DNA of 64,000 nt from Botryosphaeria dothidea (Eukaryota > Ascomycota > Dothideomycetes > Botryosphaeriales > Botryosphaeriaceae), in NCBI GenBank assembly GCA_011503125.2, contig WWBZ02000073.1, positions 682,001 to 746,000 on the forward strand, given 5' to 3'. Shown in pieces: positions 22,288-34,749 of this stretch. The position numbers were made by a program, and so were the translations under genes. Position 1 is the stretch's first letter, and each line of letters begins with the position of its first letter. Under the pieces are notes generated by a model. It saw nothing but the letters and a program-made list of their open reading frames with translations. It ran no database searches and was not told the origin of the DNA.

Positions 22288-24645
22288 CTACTCTTCCACT
22301 TCGTTATTCCAGCCCTCTTGCTCCCTCTCCATTAATTTCTTCATTGTTTCCTCATCGAAAACACTCTCTTTAGGAATGCCTGCCTTGCCGTAATCGACCA
22401 CAGGGCCGATGACGCTCGTCCAACGCTCCTTCTTCTCCATGAGAGCACGGATCTCTTCCCCAAGCCCACGAGTGTTTGAGCCTCCTGCTCCTACCTGTAC
22501 GACAGCATGACTGCCACCGCCTGCACCACCCGGTCGCTTGTTGTTCTTCTTTCCTTTGCCGAGATTGCGGTTGCGTTTGAGGTAGGCAGCGTTGAGTTGG
22601 TTGTTGAGGTCATCCTCTATGGCGCAGTACTCTTGCTGCGCCATGCGATGCTGTGCAAGCTCAAGTAGCCGCGATTTGCGCGCTCCATTGACGATTGACT
22701 GTTTCCGAAGTTCGTCTTGTAGATAACGCAAGCGTGCTGCGACTTCATCGTCGAAGTGTCCGTCGTAGTCGGGTTTATCATCCGTGGAAAGGAAGCCGAT
22801 GTGTATCAGTTCCTGCATCGCACGCTCGTCCATTGTCGAGTAATCAAGCTTCGTGGTTGGGGCATTCTTCCACACAGAGTGATTGGATTCGGGGATGTGC
22901 GTTGCGGGCTGCTGAGGGGCCGATGAAGAATCGCCGCCCTCGCCATCAATTTCCATTTCGCCGTTAGCCGTGCCATTCGCTTCTCCACTTGATGTGCGTC
23001 CTTCGGAACGGAAGGTAGACAAAAGGCGAGAGACCAAAGGCCCGGGTGCCACAGCATCCGTCTCAGCAATTTCATCATTCATCATGTCCATGCTGCCACG
23101 CGGTTCATTTGGCGGAAGTTTCTCCGTTGGTGGGTCTATCGCCATAGCTCCATCTTCGTCCGCCCATATTTCTTTGTAGTGGCGTGGACCTCGCCGCGGC
23201 ATCGCGAACGGTGAGTGGCGATCACCCTGTTCATTCATTAGACACTGAGGCTCATCTTCTAGCATGGTAGCATTCACCTTTTCTCTGAGGAAAGATAAGT
23301 CCTCCTCCGTTAGAGGTCTTACATAAGGTTCAACATAGTTGGCAAAGACACTAGCGTTGACTTGAGTCTGCGGCTTCGGATTGCTGAAATCCTTATCCGG
23401 CGGTGTTCCTGGCGTAAGGTCCTTCAAATCACTCCTTGGATAACGTGCTACACCGAGAATTTCCTTCTTCAAATTCTCCGGGGTATCGTTGGTGATGTCA
23501 CGGATATGGTATATGGTTGGGTCGTCAAATTTGGTCGGATCGGGTCCAAACGTTTGGTAAGCTGGCACTGCTGGTGCCTTTTCGGGTTGATGTGATTCTT
23601 CAGAACCGCTAGGTGATGCTGCATTTTCCATGTTTCCGGTACCAGTAGCAGAGGGAGGGGGTTGGGAGATGGGTGAGGATATGGTTGAAGACGCATCTAA
23701 CTTTCGTTAGCCGCTGCAGGACAGATCATACCAAAAAATGAAATAAGGAGTCAACAAGCAAGAAATAAAGAAAACAGTGCAAGTGTAGACTCTTTCCATG
23801 CCTGAAGCCACTAAGGTCTCTGTAGATCGGCGCCTCTGTCTTCTGCATGGGTGTAGAGGCGGGGTATCTTCTTCGGAATCCTCGTCGAGAGGCGGTTGCG
23901 CAGTAGGTGGCCTTAGGACGCCGCTCTCGAGACCCACTCTTTGCTCGGGCATAATTCAAACAAATTGAGTATAATAAGACGCGCGGCCTCAGCACAAGCA
24001 AGCGTGACGGATATTCCAAGAAATGCACGAAGCAAGAGAGGGGTCGGAGCGGCGGGGCGCAGACGATTCGATGTATGTGTAATTCCAGAAAGCCAAAGGA
24101 GTATGCGCAATGTACAGGGCGTTCCTCCTACCTTTGCCATCTGTGCCATCCTGCCTGGCCACGCCGTGCGCGCCTACCGCCAGCGGACGATCCTCATCGG
24201 GCTCGCGTTTCTTTGCCTTCTTCAACTTGTGTTTCCGCTCTTCCGCTTCGCGATCGGCGCGCTCTTCGGCGTGCTGGTGCTCGAGACGCGCTTTCCGGCG
24301 CTGCATCAGGTGGCGCATGAACTTCTCGTTGGCCTCGCTGCGCGTGGTCTGGGCGGGCAAGAAACGGTTCTTGACCTCCTCGAGCATGCTGTGGAGGGCT
24401 TCGGGCGAGGGGATGCCGGCATTGTGGCCGCCATTGTTGAATATGTCCTCGATGAAGACGCTCGAGGGGCTACCCAGGTGGTTGAGCGTGGACTGCATGC
24501 CGGAGGGCGAGGTGGTGGTGGGCTCGACTGACTGGTGAACACCAGAGGTGGAGGGGATCGGGGTCGTGTTGCGACTGCGCGAGCGGCGAGCGTCGCGGCT
24601 GGAGCTACCAGTCTTGCTTTTGCCTTTGCTCTGTGCAGCGGGCAT
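22288..24645 (-). CDS. ngg1: SAGA/ADA adaptor Ngg1 (Ada3)
   Basis: Ngg1/Ada3 holds Gcn5 and Ada2 in the histone-acetyltransferase module of SAGA and ADA in the nucleus. Two exons are supported: 24132-24645 and 22288-23696, 639 aa. The N-terminal part carries the RRSRSRNTTP element, a Lys/Glu-rich helical stretch and AVGAHGVARQDGTDGK. The second exon has AYQTFGPDPTKFDDPTIYHI, TPPDKDFSNPKPQ, NYVEPYVRPLTEEDLSFL and the C-terminal Ada3 domain with DDEVAARLRYLQDEL and a long basic helix. The junction uses a phase-1 donor at 24131 and an acceptor at 23697 just after a CTAAC branch point. The 435-nt intron is far longer than others here and could hide a further small exon. It is divergent from the RING-H2 gene. 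Confidence 0.9.
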
Positions 24646-25080
24646 GGTGTCGCGCAGTGGTGCTGCAGGCCAGGGTTGGCTAGTGGAACGCGTGCCGGCT
24701 GATGTCGCATTGTGGACGCCAAGGAAGGCACGGACTTATCGATAAGTGAATCAAGCTTTCTCGGAAGGCGCGGCCGCACGGACCAGCGGCCCAAATCGAG
24801 AAGGGGGCTGGGGCTGTGGTGCGGATGCGCGCGCCAGCACCAGCGAGCCGGCGAGCACTCCACACTCGTGCTGCTCTCTGGCCTGGCCCATCCACCGCAA
24901 TCCACCCCGACGCTCCGTGCGCGCCACCATCATTCATTCCTGCACCCGCCCGCCCGCAAACCTCGTGCTCGCTTCCGAGGAAAACTCTCTCCATCTCTCT
25001 CTGCCCAGCGCTTCTAAGCACATGCGTAGCGCCTGTCTTCTGGTCCGTCCCCATCTCCGGACGTCGCAGGCCTCGCAAAT
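24646..25080. promoter_or_regulatory. Bidirectional promoter region between ngg1 and the RING-H2 gene
   Basis: 435 bases between two divergent start codons, GC-rich with CT-rich stretches near 24990-25010 that suit fungal transcription starts. Open frames here are unrelated to either protein. Confidence 0.45.
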
Positions 25081-26958
25081 ATGAGTACGTCACCCGCGCT
25101 TCCGTCGCCTCGCTCGCGCCGGTTTGCAGTACGACCGTTCCTGGACTCGATGCTTACACGACGCTTTTTTCCTCTTCCAGGCGCTCAGCAGATCCAATTC
25201 CAGACAGCAGTCTTTCCCGGCGGAGACGGTGGGTCTGGTGACAATGTCACTCTCGTCGAGGTGAGCGCTACTTCACTCACCAGTGCCGCTTCACCCGGAT
25301 GCTGATCCGATCCGTCGTACAGGCTTCGTACGCCTTCTACTGGCCCGAGCCAGACGTTCGCACTCTCTCAACGAACGGCGTCAGTAGCGGAGAGAATATC
25401 GTGGGCCCTCTCTACGTCCCCGAATTGTCAACCGACCAATGTAAAAACTCCACTGCCGCCTACGTCCCCGCTAACGTAACGCGCTTCCATAACCTACCTC
25501 CGACCAAAAACTACCACCAGGTCGCAATGGCTCCATGGACCACGACACAATGTATCTATGAATTCCTCGACAACGCGAGCGACGATCCGTTGTTGCGCGC
25601 CATCATCTTCTTCCCACCAGACGACAGCCAAACTATTCCCCCTCCGGCGAACGATGCCATGTGGGACCTCAACGATGGAGGCCATTGGAAGACAGATCAC
25701 GATTTTGCAATATACGCTGTGCCAGGCTCAACAGGTCGGCTTGTAATGAACGCGCTTGCGGATTATTCTGGCAATCTCACGTCCGTACCGCATGGGCACG
25801 ATCTCTCAGGGAGATACCATCCCAGTGACTACGTGCGTGAGATTGTGCAAATACCTACAAGTAAGTCGCTTTATGCATTGTGGAATTGAGGGATACTAAA
25901 GGATCTCAGACGGCGGAAGCCAACTTCCGAGCCTGTGGGTCTTCTTGCTCATTGTACTTGGTCTCATGATTCTTGCAATATGCGGCTCTTCAATCGGGGT
26001 CCACTGGCACCAGAAGAGAATGAGAAATCAGCTGCGCGATCGCGTCATCCGAGGCGAGGTAGACCTCGAAGCTCTTGGAATCAGGCGCCTTACTGTCCCC
26101 CAGGAAGTGTTGGACCGGATGCCTCTCTACGTCTACCAAGCCGGTGCAGTTCCGGAGCAAGCGGAAGGTGAACCCAAAACCGAAAATGGCATTGCAGGCG
26201 CTGCCGCATCCGACCACACAACTGGGTATTCGCAACCGACCTGTGCTATCTGTCTCGACGATTTTGTCGACAAAGAGACCACGGTGCGCGAGCTTCCCTG
26301 CAAGCACATCTATCATCCCGACTGCATTGACAATTTTCTGCGCGACAACTCCTCATTATGTCCATTATGTAAGAAGACGGTGCTTCCCCGAGGCTATTGT
26401 CCGGCAGTCATTACAAACGCCATGGTTCGCAGGGAGCGCTGGGTTCGTCGGGTGAGACAACGCGCAGCTGCACGCGGTGTAGCTGAAGATCAGATGCGAC
26501 AAGAGGAGGAACGTGTCAGAATGGAAGAACGCACTCGAGGTGGATTCATGACATCCCTTGCCGCTCTGATCATAGGAGGACACACTACGAGACAACGACC
26601 CGCAACTGCCGCCGATCTTGAGATGCAACAGACAGACGTGTCACCCAGACCATCTCGATCAACCGAATGCCCTGATCGCGAGGTTCCAGGTGCGATTGTT
26701 GTTCCAGCACCTTCGCGTGCGCATTCGGCCACTGCAACGGGTACACCGGCAACGGCTGAGACTCCATCCGTCCCAAACTCGTCTGATCGTCCTGTTGCGG
26801 GAACCGCTTCGCGTCGCGAATGGGCTCGACAACGCGCGCTAGCTCTATTGGGTCGCGAAAACCGCCCGGATACCTCAACAGTTGCCGATGATGAGGACGC
26901 TCCTGGAAGGACTCGCTTTCGTAAAGCGCTTGGTCGGGTTTGGCCAACGCTTGGGTAG
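25081..26958 (+). CDS. Single-pass membrane RING-H2 protein (probable E3 ubiquitin ligase)
   Basis: The supported exons are 25181-25260, 25323-25860 and 25910-26958; the 5' end is less sure. Order: a lumenal region of about 210 residues with several N-glycosylation sequons, a membrane helix (SLWVFLLIVLGLMILAI), a juxtamembrane basic stretch, then a RING-H2 finger CAICLDD...CKHIYHPDC...CPLCK, and a polar tail with a second Arg-rich patch. This is the membrane-anchored RING layout of endomembrane E3 ligases such as the PA-TM-RING group; the ligase role is inferred from the finger. The start at 25081 can read straight through or splice out 25085-25180 (GTACGT donor, pyrimidine tract, in-frame 96 nt). 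Neither version shows a convincing signal peptide, which is odd for a protein with a lumenal N-terminus. Confidence 0.83.
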
Positions 26959-28185
26959 TTACTGTCTTGGGCGTGCCAAATCAGTGCTTCCAAACCCGCT
27001 CCCCGGATTCGTCGAAGCGAATTTTCGCAACTTGGCGAATAGGATTTCTCGATTGGTTTTTATTTTAATTTCCCAGTCTACCGTTGGCTCAGCTTGCTCA
27101 TGAAAAAGCTTATTTGCAAGTCAAATTCGACTTCAAATCAGGGAAGTAAGCAAGGCAACGATGACGAGAAGCTGTGCATTCCACCTTTTTGAAGATACCC
27201 CTGGCTTTTCCTTCTTTGTTCTTCTATTTTCTTCCCCCGGTTGCATCATCGCTTTTTCCAGGTTGAGTGATGAGCAGAGCGCGCACATGACTTAGTTAGA
27301 GCCGTCTGTTGCTCTACAAATCCCCGGCGTTAGTCTTTTCTTGGTATCTTTCTTTGGGTCATAGTGGTTTGAGTCCTCATCACATTTGAGATCTTCCGGC
27401 TTCATTCTCACCTTGGTTCCAGCACGGAGTTGGAGGATTTGTTACCTTGCTTATCTGGCTTTTTTTTCCCCGCACGAGTTGAGACAATTTTCTCTTTTTG
27501 CCGTCTCGTAGTGTTTCTTGTCTGCTGTCTACGTCATAATTCCCGGTGCGGGCGGCGTGGGTAGAAAAACATGAGGGGCGTAGCTGGTCGATCGAGTCAT
27601 GATGGGATATACATGTTGGGTTTTGTATGAGCGAGATATGCGCGCGGGACCGTGTCATCGGGTGAGGGAAGCAACATTATTGGCTATCATCGCGTATCGT
27701 ACCGCGGGGGCATGCTTAGCAGTGGCGTTTGTTGATAATAAAATGATGTTTGTCTGCGATTTAAAATGAAACTGGAGACTACTGTTCGATCCGGGAAGCT
27801 CTATATTTCGGTTGGCCCTGGCGCGCCTACGCGCCATCTGAGACTGCGAAGAATTCTACCACGGCTAGCACGAGTATTACTCAAACCACTAAAATTAGTC
27901 CTTAGGAAACCAGAAGAACGGTGTCCTGTATTCCATATTGTTTCGAATCGCTTGCTGCTTCGAACACGGCGAAACAGTACGGAGGGACTTTGCTGCATCA
28001 GACTACTCCAGTGGATCTAAAAAAAAACGTGCAAACATACCATCCATAACATAGCCGTATCTACATGCCGTGTCTACATCCAAATACGACAATCTATCTC
28101 AGAACATCAACACGTGCCTACAAATTCTCTTCCACCTCGAGCTCAGAGCGCAAGTAGACCGGCACCACTCACAGACCACCTCCTC
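26959..28185. other. Convergent intergenic region, no gene seen
   Basis: 1.2 kb between the 3' ends of the RING-H2 and MFS genes, with T-rich stretches around 27050-27480 suited to 3' UTRs. Small ORFs near 27400-28020 have no signature. Confidence 0.5.
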
Positions 28186-30473
28186 TCACGCCGCCACCGC
28201 CTCCCCAACCTCCTCATCCTCCCTCTCCCTCCGCCTCTCCTCCTCGCTCTCGTCCTCATGCCTCCGTGCCTCCTGCCCCTCGCCGTCGTCGTCGTAGCCC
28301 CTCCACCCCGTCCCCGCCTGCACGACCGCCGTGACCGCGCCCAGCACGACGGCCGCGACGAACAGGCCCCTCAGTGCGTCCTCGTACCCCTTTATCGCGA
28401 CGGCCTGCTCGACGCCGCTCAGCCGCGCCACCAGCGCCGGGCTGCCGAGCAGACGACGGATGAGCTCCTGCTTGCCCGCGATGCCGCGCTCGGCGAAGCT
28501 GCGGGCGAGGCTGTCGGCGAGCAGGCGGGCGAAGACGCCGCCGCCGATGGCGGAGCCGAAGGAGCCCGCGAAGCCGCGGAAGGTGGCGACGAGCGAGGTC
28601 AGGACGAAGTGGGTCTCGGGGGGCACGAGGTGCAGGGCGTGGACGAGGGCGTAGTTGATGGCGGCGCCGGTGGTGAGGCCGTTGAGGAAGGTGAGGACGA
28701 CGTAGAGGGGGGCCGGGGTGGCGGCTGTGCTGGCCTGGAGGTGAGGTCAGTTTTCTTCCCCCCTTCTTGCGGGGTTGGGGATTTGGGATGCTTACCACAC
28801 CGAGGGCGAGGAGCGTGATGGGGAAGAGAGACATGGTGATTAGGGTGGGTAGGTAGAAGGAGCCAGCGCGCCGGATGTGCAGGACACCGGCGAGCAGGCC
28901 GCCGCTGCCGAAGCCGAGGTTGGTGGGGATGAGGATGGAGCCGGCGGCGGCGGGCGGCCAGAGGCGCACGGCGAGGGCGTAGACAGGCGTGTAGAAGAGG
29001 ACAGCCCAGCGGGACATCATAAAGCCGAGGGTGGCGAGGCAGGTGAGGGCTGTGCCCCGAGATTTGAGGAGGGTGATGGGGATGATGGGATCGCGGGCGA
29101 AGTATAGCTCGGTGAAGACGAAGGTTGGGAAGAGGATGAAGGACAAGATGAGAGGGAGAAGGAGGATCTTGGGACCGGCGAGAGAAATAAGCAGAGTTGT
29201 TATGGCAGCGGTCTGCGAAGTCGTTAGTAGGAGAGACTGTTTGTGCTGTGGTTCAACGAGAAGCCTTACCAGTGTGATGGCTCCGACGTAATCGATCTGG
29301 GAGAGCTTTTGCCTGAGAGTTCGCGTATCCCCCTTACCAGCGCCAAGGTGAGATGGGATACTAAGGAAAAGGACAATGCCCGCTAATACGGCGGGAGGGG
29401 TTTGCAGCCAAAAGACAGCCCTCTGTTTTATGATATTAGAAGACTCTCGAACCGTCTGAGGGAAATTTCAGCAACTCACCCATCCAAGGCTGGGTTCTAT
29501 GGCGCCTCCCAATACAGCCCCAAGAGACACTCCAGTTGTTACGACTGAGTTGACGCAGCCAAGCAATAAGCCACGTCTTTTTTCTCCGCCAACTTGTAGC
29601 ACGATGATAATGGTGAGCGAAAGTATGCCAGCGCCGCCTAAGCCAGTCAAGGCACGCCCAAAAAGAAACCACTCAACAGTTGGGGCGAAAGCGGTGGCAA
29701 GACCGCCCAGAGAGAAAAGTACACTGGCGACAAAAATACAGGAACGTGGAGAGAATATTTGGCTGAGACGACCAGCAAGAGGAGTAATACTTGACATGGG
29801 AACCTGGTGGAGACAAGTTAGCAGCTAATTGCATATTGTACAAGACTATTTCTAGTCGATGCAAGTCATTGTCGAGGTGGGAAAAGTATTCCCGAGCATT
29901 TGGAAGTACACAGATTCAAGCGTCGAAAGATGGAAATATGCCGACGGAAACATACCAAGTAGGCGGAAGTGAACCATGTCGCTTCCTCAAAGGCATCAAG
30001 ATCTGCCGCGATGGCAGATTGAGTGGTTGTCAATAACGAAAAGTTGCATGCTATGTCGTCATTAGTTGTTGCTCCAGAGAGATAAAGTCGACCAATAGAA
30101 AACGGGAAAAGAACAGGGGTCTGGATGCAAAGGCGGGAATTGAGCAGCAGTGATTCAGTTGGGGCCGAAGGCGCTGAATACGGAAGGTAGAAGCTGAACT
30201 CCGAGACCTCAGAGAAATTCGAGCTTTCTCCCACTCATACGGGGGGAGTGATTGCAGACGATGGACCGCGATGGACCTACCCTGCAAAAACACGATCAAT
30301 CCGAGAGAAGCGATAATGAAAATGGCGCGCAGAAGGGATATCCGTCTGTCCTCAACATCTGAAGCATCTGAGATAGGCGACTGCGAGGACTTGATTGAGT
30401 CTGAGTCCGAGGATGGGCGGCGCAAGAGTGGGGAGGTTTCTGAGGGCGTGGAGTTAGACTGGGCAGCAGTCAT
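28186..30473 (-). CDS. MFS transporter (DHA2/Fnx1-like)
   Basis: Major facilitator transporter of 576 aa from six exons (30281-30473, 29956-30050, 29480-29803, 29270-29422, 28796-29212, 28186-28734). An acidic/Ser-rich N-terminal tail of ~45 residues with SPLLRRP is followed by helix 1 (ISLLRAIFIIASLGLIVFLQ), which splices to CNFSLLTTTQSAIAADL, a signature of the fungal Fnx1/Vba-type vacuolar amino-acid and drug exporters. SSITPLAGRLSQIF and GRALTGLGGAGILSL (helix 4-5) give the MFS loop motifs. Many hydrophobic helices follow, and the tail is long, acidic and Arg-rich. The first intron is 230 nt and the second 152 nt, long for this window, but both splices rebuild conserved motifs exactly. 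Substrate could be basic amino acids or drugs. It is divergent from hrd3. Confidence 0.9.
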
Positions 30474-30881
30474 GGTTGCGGCTCAGTCTGGAGACGAAAA
30501 GCTTGGGCGGAGGGAAAGCAAAAGTGCGGGAAACAAGCATTGGGGAACGACAAGGGAATGGCGGGAGGATATGGCAGACATGATTGTGGCTCATTCATTC
30601 ATGGAGGAATGGCGCTGGGAGTGATTACCAAGCTCCGGGGGTCGTGGCGCGCAGCGGGACGGCAGAGTGACGACTGCCGGCTTGGCGTCGCGACCGGGGC
30701 GCGTGCTCTGCTGCTCATCAATCTGGCATCTTGACAGCTGCGCCAGTCCCGACCAGACCGCCCCCAGCACTCCCCACGCCCGCCAGACAGCTGTCGCCAA
30801 AGAGTGATGCTGCTTCTGCTTCTGCGGTAGAATGCCATTCCCGACAGGGACTCTTTCACTCCACGAATTGCCCCCAGCGCA
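30474..30881. promoter_or_regulatory. Bidirectional promoter region, MFS transporter / hrd3
   Basis: 408 bases between divergent start codons. A CT-rich stretch precedes the hrd3 start. No other feature is seen. Confidence 0.45.
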
Positions 30882-33465
30882 ATGAATACCCGCTCGCTGC
30901 GGCTCTGGCCGCTGCTGTGTATGCTCCCACCTGCCTCGCTCTCCCCGCTGCTAGAGCTAATTTCTCCCCACCACAGTCTTCGCTCTCCTGGTCGCCGCCC
31001 TCGTTTCTGCTCATAGCAACGCACACGACGACCGTTCGGGAAACACCAACCATGACCACCAGCAACAGCAGCAGGTTCTTGCGGACGCGCACTGGCACAA
31101 GGACGCGCAGGGCAGCGCGGAAAGAGGTGCGCAAGGTTGAACTGGTATATGTAACGGTGCATGCTGACCTGGTAGGCCAGGCGCATCCGAATTCGAACAA
31201 GCAACAGCTCTCCTCTGCAAGATCCGCCCTTCAACCAGTCGTCTGACCACCTTGACCAAGCCTACCGGTGTTCTGGGCTCGACCGCCTACTATGCGAAGG
31301 AACTGTTCTTCCTCCTATTCATGAACGGCCCTCCCCAGAAAGAGCTCCTGTCCTCCGATGACCAGCCGAAGAAACTCAGCCAGCCCTTGGCTGACGCGAT
31401 AACCCTGCTGGAGACGGCCGCCGCTGAGGAGAACCCCGACGCTATCTTCCTTCTCGCCGAAATGAACTTCCACGGCAATTATACCCACCCGCGCGACTAC
31501 TCTGAGGCCTTCCGGAGATATCGGGAATTGGCTGACCTGAATGGAAATGCTACCGCTCAGCATATGCTTGGTTTGATGTATGCTACCGGGGTCGGTGGAG
31601 CTGTTGAAAAGGATCAAGCCAAAGCTATGCTCTATCACGCCTTTGCGGCCGAGCGTGGGGATGTTAGGTCGCAAATGACGATTGCATACCGCCACCACAC
31701 TGGAATTGCTACGCCACGGGATTGTGAGGAGGCTGTTTACTGGTACAAGAAGGTCGCCGACCGCGCGGTTGAATACATGCGCTCTGGTCCGCCCGGAGGT
31801 CACGTCATGTTGAAGGAGGCCTATCGCATTGCCGACGACGTTGGTGGAGTCTACGGCGAGGGAGCTAGCGTGAGCAGCTCAGGACCAAATGCAAAAATGG
31901 GTGGCGCGGCCTCGGATGCCCACGCTTCTTTCGACGACGTACTGGAATACTTGGACCTGATGTCCAGGAAGGGCGATCTCAAGGCAACTTTCAGTCTTGG
32001 AAAACTACACTATGACGGCTCCAGGGAGCTCAAGCGCGACCTCAAAGCCGCCAAAGCTTACTTCCTCGAAGTAGCAAGAGTTTATTGGAGCAAGGACGGC
32101 AAGGAGAACAAGGACATTCCTCCTGGAGTGGAAAGACTGGCAGCGAAAGCAGCGGGTTACCTCGGCCGCATGTTCCTTCGTGGTGAAGGAATTGAACAGA
32201 GCTTCCCCATTGCAAAGACCTGGTTCCAGCGCGGTGTCAAACATGCCGACTCCCTCTCGCAGTTCTCCTTGGGTCTCATGTACCTGGATGGTCTTGGGGT
32301 TGAAGCCGATCCTCTCAGAGCAGCTGACTACTTCGCTGCTGCGGCCGACCAAGACCTTGCAGCTGCACAAGTTCGCCTCGGCGCTTTGTTCCTGGACCAG
32401 GGTGACGTCTTGACAGCAACAAAGTACTTTGACCTCGCCGCTCGGAATGGGCATTTCGAGGCATTCTACTATCTTGCTGAGCTTGCCAACCAAGGTGTCG
32501 GCCGTGACAAGTCTTGCGGACTAGCTGTCACGTATTACAAGATAGTCTCCGAAAAGGCAGAGGTCGTTGTTTCTCCTATTCGAGAGGCGAGCGAGGCCTA
32601 CGAGGCCGGTGATGTGGAGTCTGCACTCATTGGATATATGATGGCTGCCGAGCAAGGTTTCGAGGCTGCTCAGGCCAATGTCGCCTACCTCTTGGATCAA
32701 TCTCGTCCACGCCTTACCCTCGACAAGTTCCTTCCCTTCGCCAAGCGTCAAGTGAAGCTTGTCGGAGATGCGGCACTTGCACTCATTTACTGGACACGCT
32801 CGGCCAAGCAGTCGAACATCGACTCAATGGTTAAGATGGGTGATTACTACTTGGACGGTCTAGGAACGCCGGATGGTTCAGATCAGGACAAGGCTGCTGC
32901 CTGTTACCAAGCAGCTGCTGAAACAATGCAAAGCGCGCAAGCGTTCTGGAATCTGGGCTGGATGCACGAGAACGGCATCGGCCTGGATCAAGACTTCCAC
33001 TTGGCCAAGCGCTTCTACGACCAAGCCCTCGAGACGAACAGGGAAGCGTACCTGCCCGTCACCCTTGCTCTACTGAAACTCAGGGCCAGGAGTTGGTGGA
33101 ACACCGTCACCCACGGCCGCATCAACTCGATCCAAGACGACCCCGGTGAGTCTATACCCTACTCCAAAAACTTAAATAAGCCCCCATAACACTGACCGAG
33201 GAGCTACTACAACGCAGAACCGTCGAAGCCGCGCTCGCTCACCGAATGGCTCGCCGCGTTCCTCGAGGCTGGCGACGCCGCTTACTACGAGCAGATGGAA
33301 GTCGATGACTGGGAAGACGGGACCGGGTTCGCCGACGACTATTACGACGACATCGACGAGAGCATCATCGACACCCTCGTCATCCTAGGGCTCGCAGGCG
33401 TGCTGGCGTTTTTGGTGTATTATCGCAACCAGGCGGCCGAGCGTGCGCGGAGGGCAAGAGAGCAG

Positions 33466-33498
<33 letters not shown>

Positions 33499-33615
33499 GG
33501 GCAGCAGCACGATGGAGGGGTGAGGAGAGATGGGGCTCAGGCTGATGGCGGGTTCTTCCCGCCGCCGGATGACCCGAATTTTAATGCCTGGGTGGCGGGG
33601 GGTGTGGGGCATTGA
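30882..33615 (+). CDS. hrd3: ERAD receptor Hrd3/SEL1L, Sel1-repeat ER membrane protein
   Basis: Hrd3 is the lumenal partner of the Hrd1 ubiquitin ligase, binding misfolded ER proteins for ERAD. Four exons (30882-30918, 30977-31126, 31181-33145, 33218-33615) give 849 aa, all phases consistent. The start chosen yields a classic signal peptide: basic SLR followed by LWPLLFFALLVAALVSA, made only after splicing. A His/Gln-rich stretch follows, then many Sel1 repeats from ~residue 120 to 700 (AQHMLGLMYATGVGG, YLGRMFLRGEGIE, FSLGLMYLDGLGVE, AFWNLGWMHENGIGLD). A C-terminal membrane helix (TLVILGLAGVLAFLVYY) leads to a short cytosolic tail with a Gln run (about 15 residues). The tail exon is acidic (DDYYDDIDES). 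Topology and repeat content match the family. Confidence 0.95.
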
Positions 33616-34367
33616 TAAAAAGGGAAAAGGGAGATTCTGATTTTTTTGCTGCTCCTCTCTGGTTCTTGGATGTCACGTTGTTGCTCCTTTCTACTTTCCG
33701 TGTGGTATGTGAGGTATGCGCCTGGCGTGAGATACGTGTAAGCAGGCAGGCGTGGCATTGTAGGCGTTTATTCCTTGCTGGTTGATGTTGATAATGGATT
33801 CTTATTTTTTTGCCATTACAGTGTCTGGATTTTTTTTCTAGCTCTTGTGCGTATAGTGATAGCGTGATTTAGTAACTGAAAGTGTACGTCTTCTTAAGGT
33901 ACCTGAGGCAGTAAAGTGTAGAAGGAGGGTTCTATTCGCATTGGGCGTGAGGTATCTCAATAAAGATCCTATGAAGCCTGGATAAAGACCCAATTGCCAT
34001 TCGCGCATGCCAGTCCGGATAAAACACTCCCAAAGTATAATCTCACGATAGTCAACAGAAGAGTCCAGCTTGCCGGAAGGGATAGGCTAGGGCCGGTAGG
34101 CACCGGCTGCGTGTTGAGGAACAAGACTAGTACGAGCGGACAGCTGTTTGAGAGGATACCATGAGGGGTAGGGAGAAAGTGAACGAAGACTATACATGAG
34201 GGCATGCTGACGGGTATGCTGACGGCACCCCGCATCTCCACCGCAACCCCGACATCCTCGCGCCACTTCACAGACACCGGACTCAATCTTACCTATTCCG
34301 AAAGAGAATCCAAAAAAGAGTGGGAGAGAGGCACAGAAAGCGAAAGGAAGAATTAACAAAGAGCAAC
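33616..34367. other. Intergenic, no gene seen
   Basis: 3' flank of hrd3 with T-rich segments (33640-33850), then the upstream region of the SnoaL-like gene. No coding signal. Confidence 0.5.
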
Positions 34368-34749
34368 ATGGCCTCCTCAGACCTCGCCGCGAAATACCGG
34401 ACCTACATCGACCACATCAACGCCGGAGGAGAAAGATCTCAGCATGTTCCTGCACGAGGAGATACTCGCTGGCGACAAGCCCATAAGCCGCACGGTGCTG
34501 TCGGACATGCTCGTCGCCAGCAAGCGAGCGGCGCCGGACTACCGCTACCGAACCGAGAAGATCGTGGTCGACGGCGACAGCATGGCCTCCAGGAACATCA
34601 TCACGGTGACGCCGGTCGAGGAATTCATGGGGATCAAACCGACGGGGGAGACGTTTGAGATCCCTCAGCACACCTTTTACGAGTGGGAGGAGGGCAAGAT
34701 CCGGTCTATTTGGGTTATGTTTGATAAGCCGAGGAAGGCATCGCACTGA
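34368..34749 (+). CDS. SnoaL-like (NTF2-fold) protein with an apparent frameshift
   Basis: Two frames together look like one SnoaL-like protein of ~125 aa. The ATG at 34368 opens an N-terminal helix (AAKYRTYIDHINA) typical of the fold, but this frame runs on into unrelated sequence. The frame from about 34423 supplies the rest: EEKDLSMFLHEEI, then VTPVEEFMGIKPTGETFEIP, QHTFYEWEEGKIRSIWVMFD, the usual last strands of the family, stopping at 34747-34749. No GT donor exists between 34368 and the frame change near 34423-34431, so an intron cannot explain it. Either one base is gained (or two lost) in this genome or the assembly is wrong; translation might instead begin at 34444. The family includes polyketide cyclases and small hydrolase-like enzymes. 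Activity cannot be assigned. Confidence 0.55.

Noticed and set aside
28114..28818. 234-codon plus-strand ORF
   Set aside because: Antisense to the last exon of the MFS transporter.
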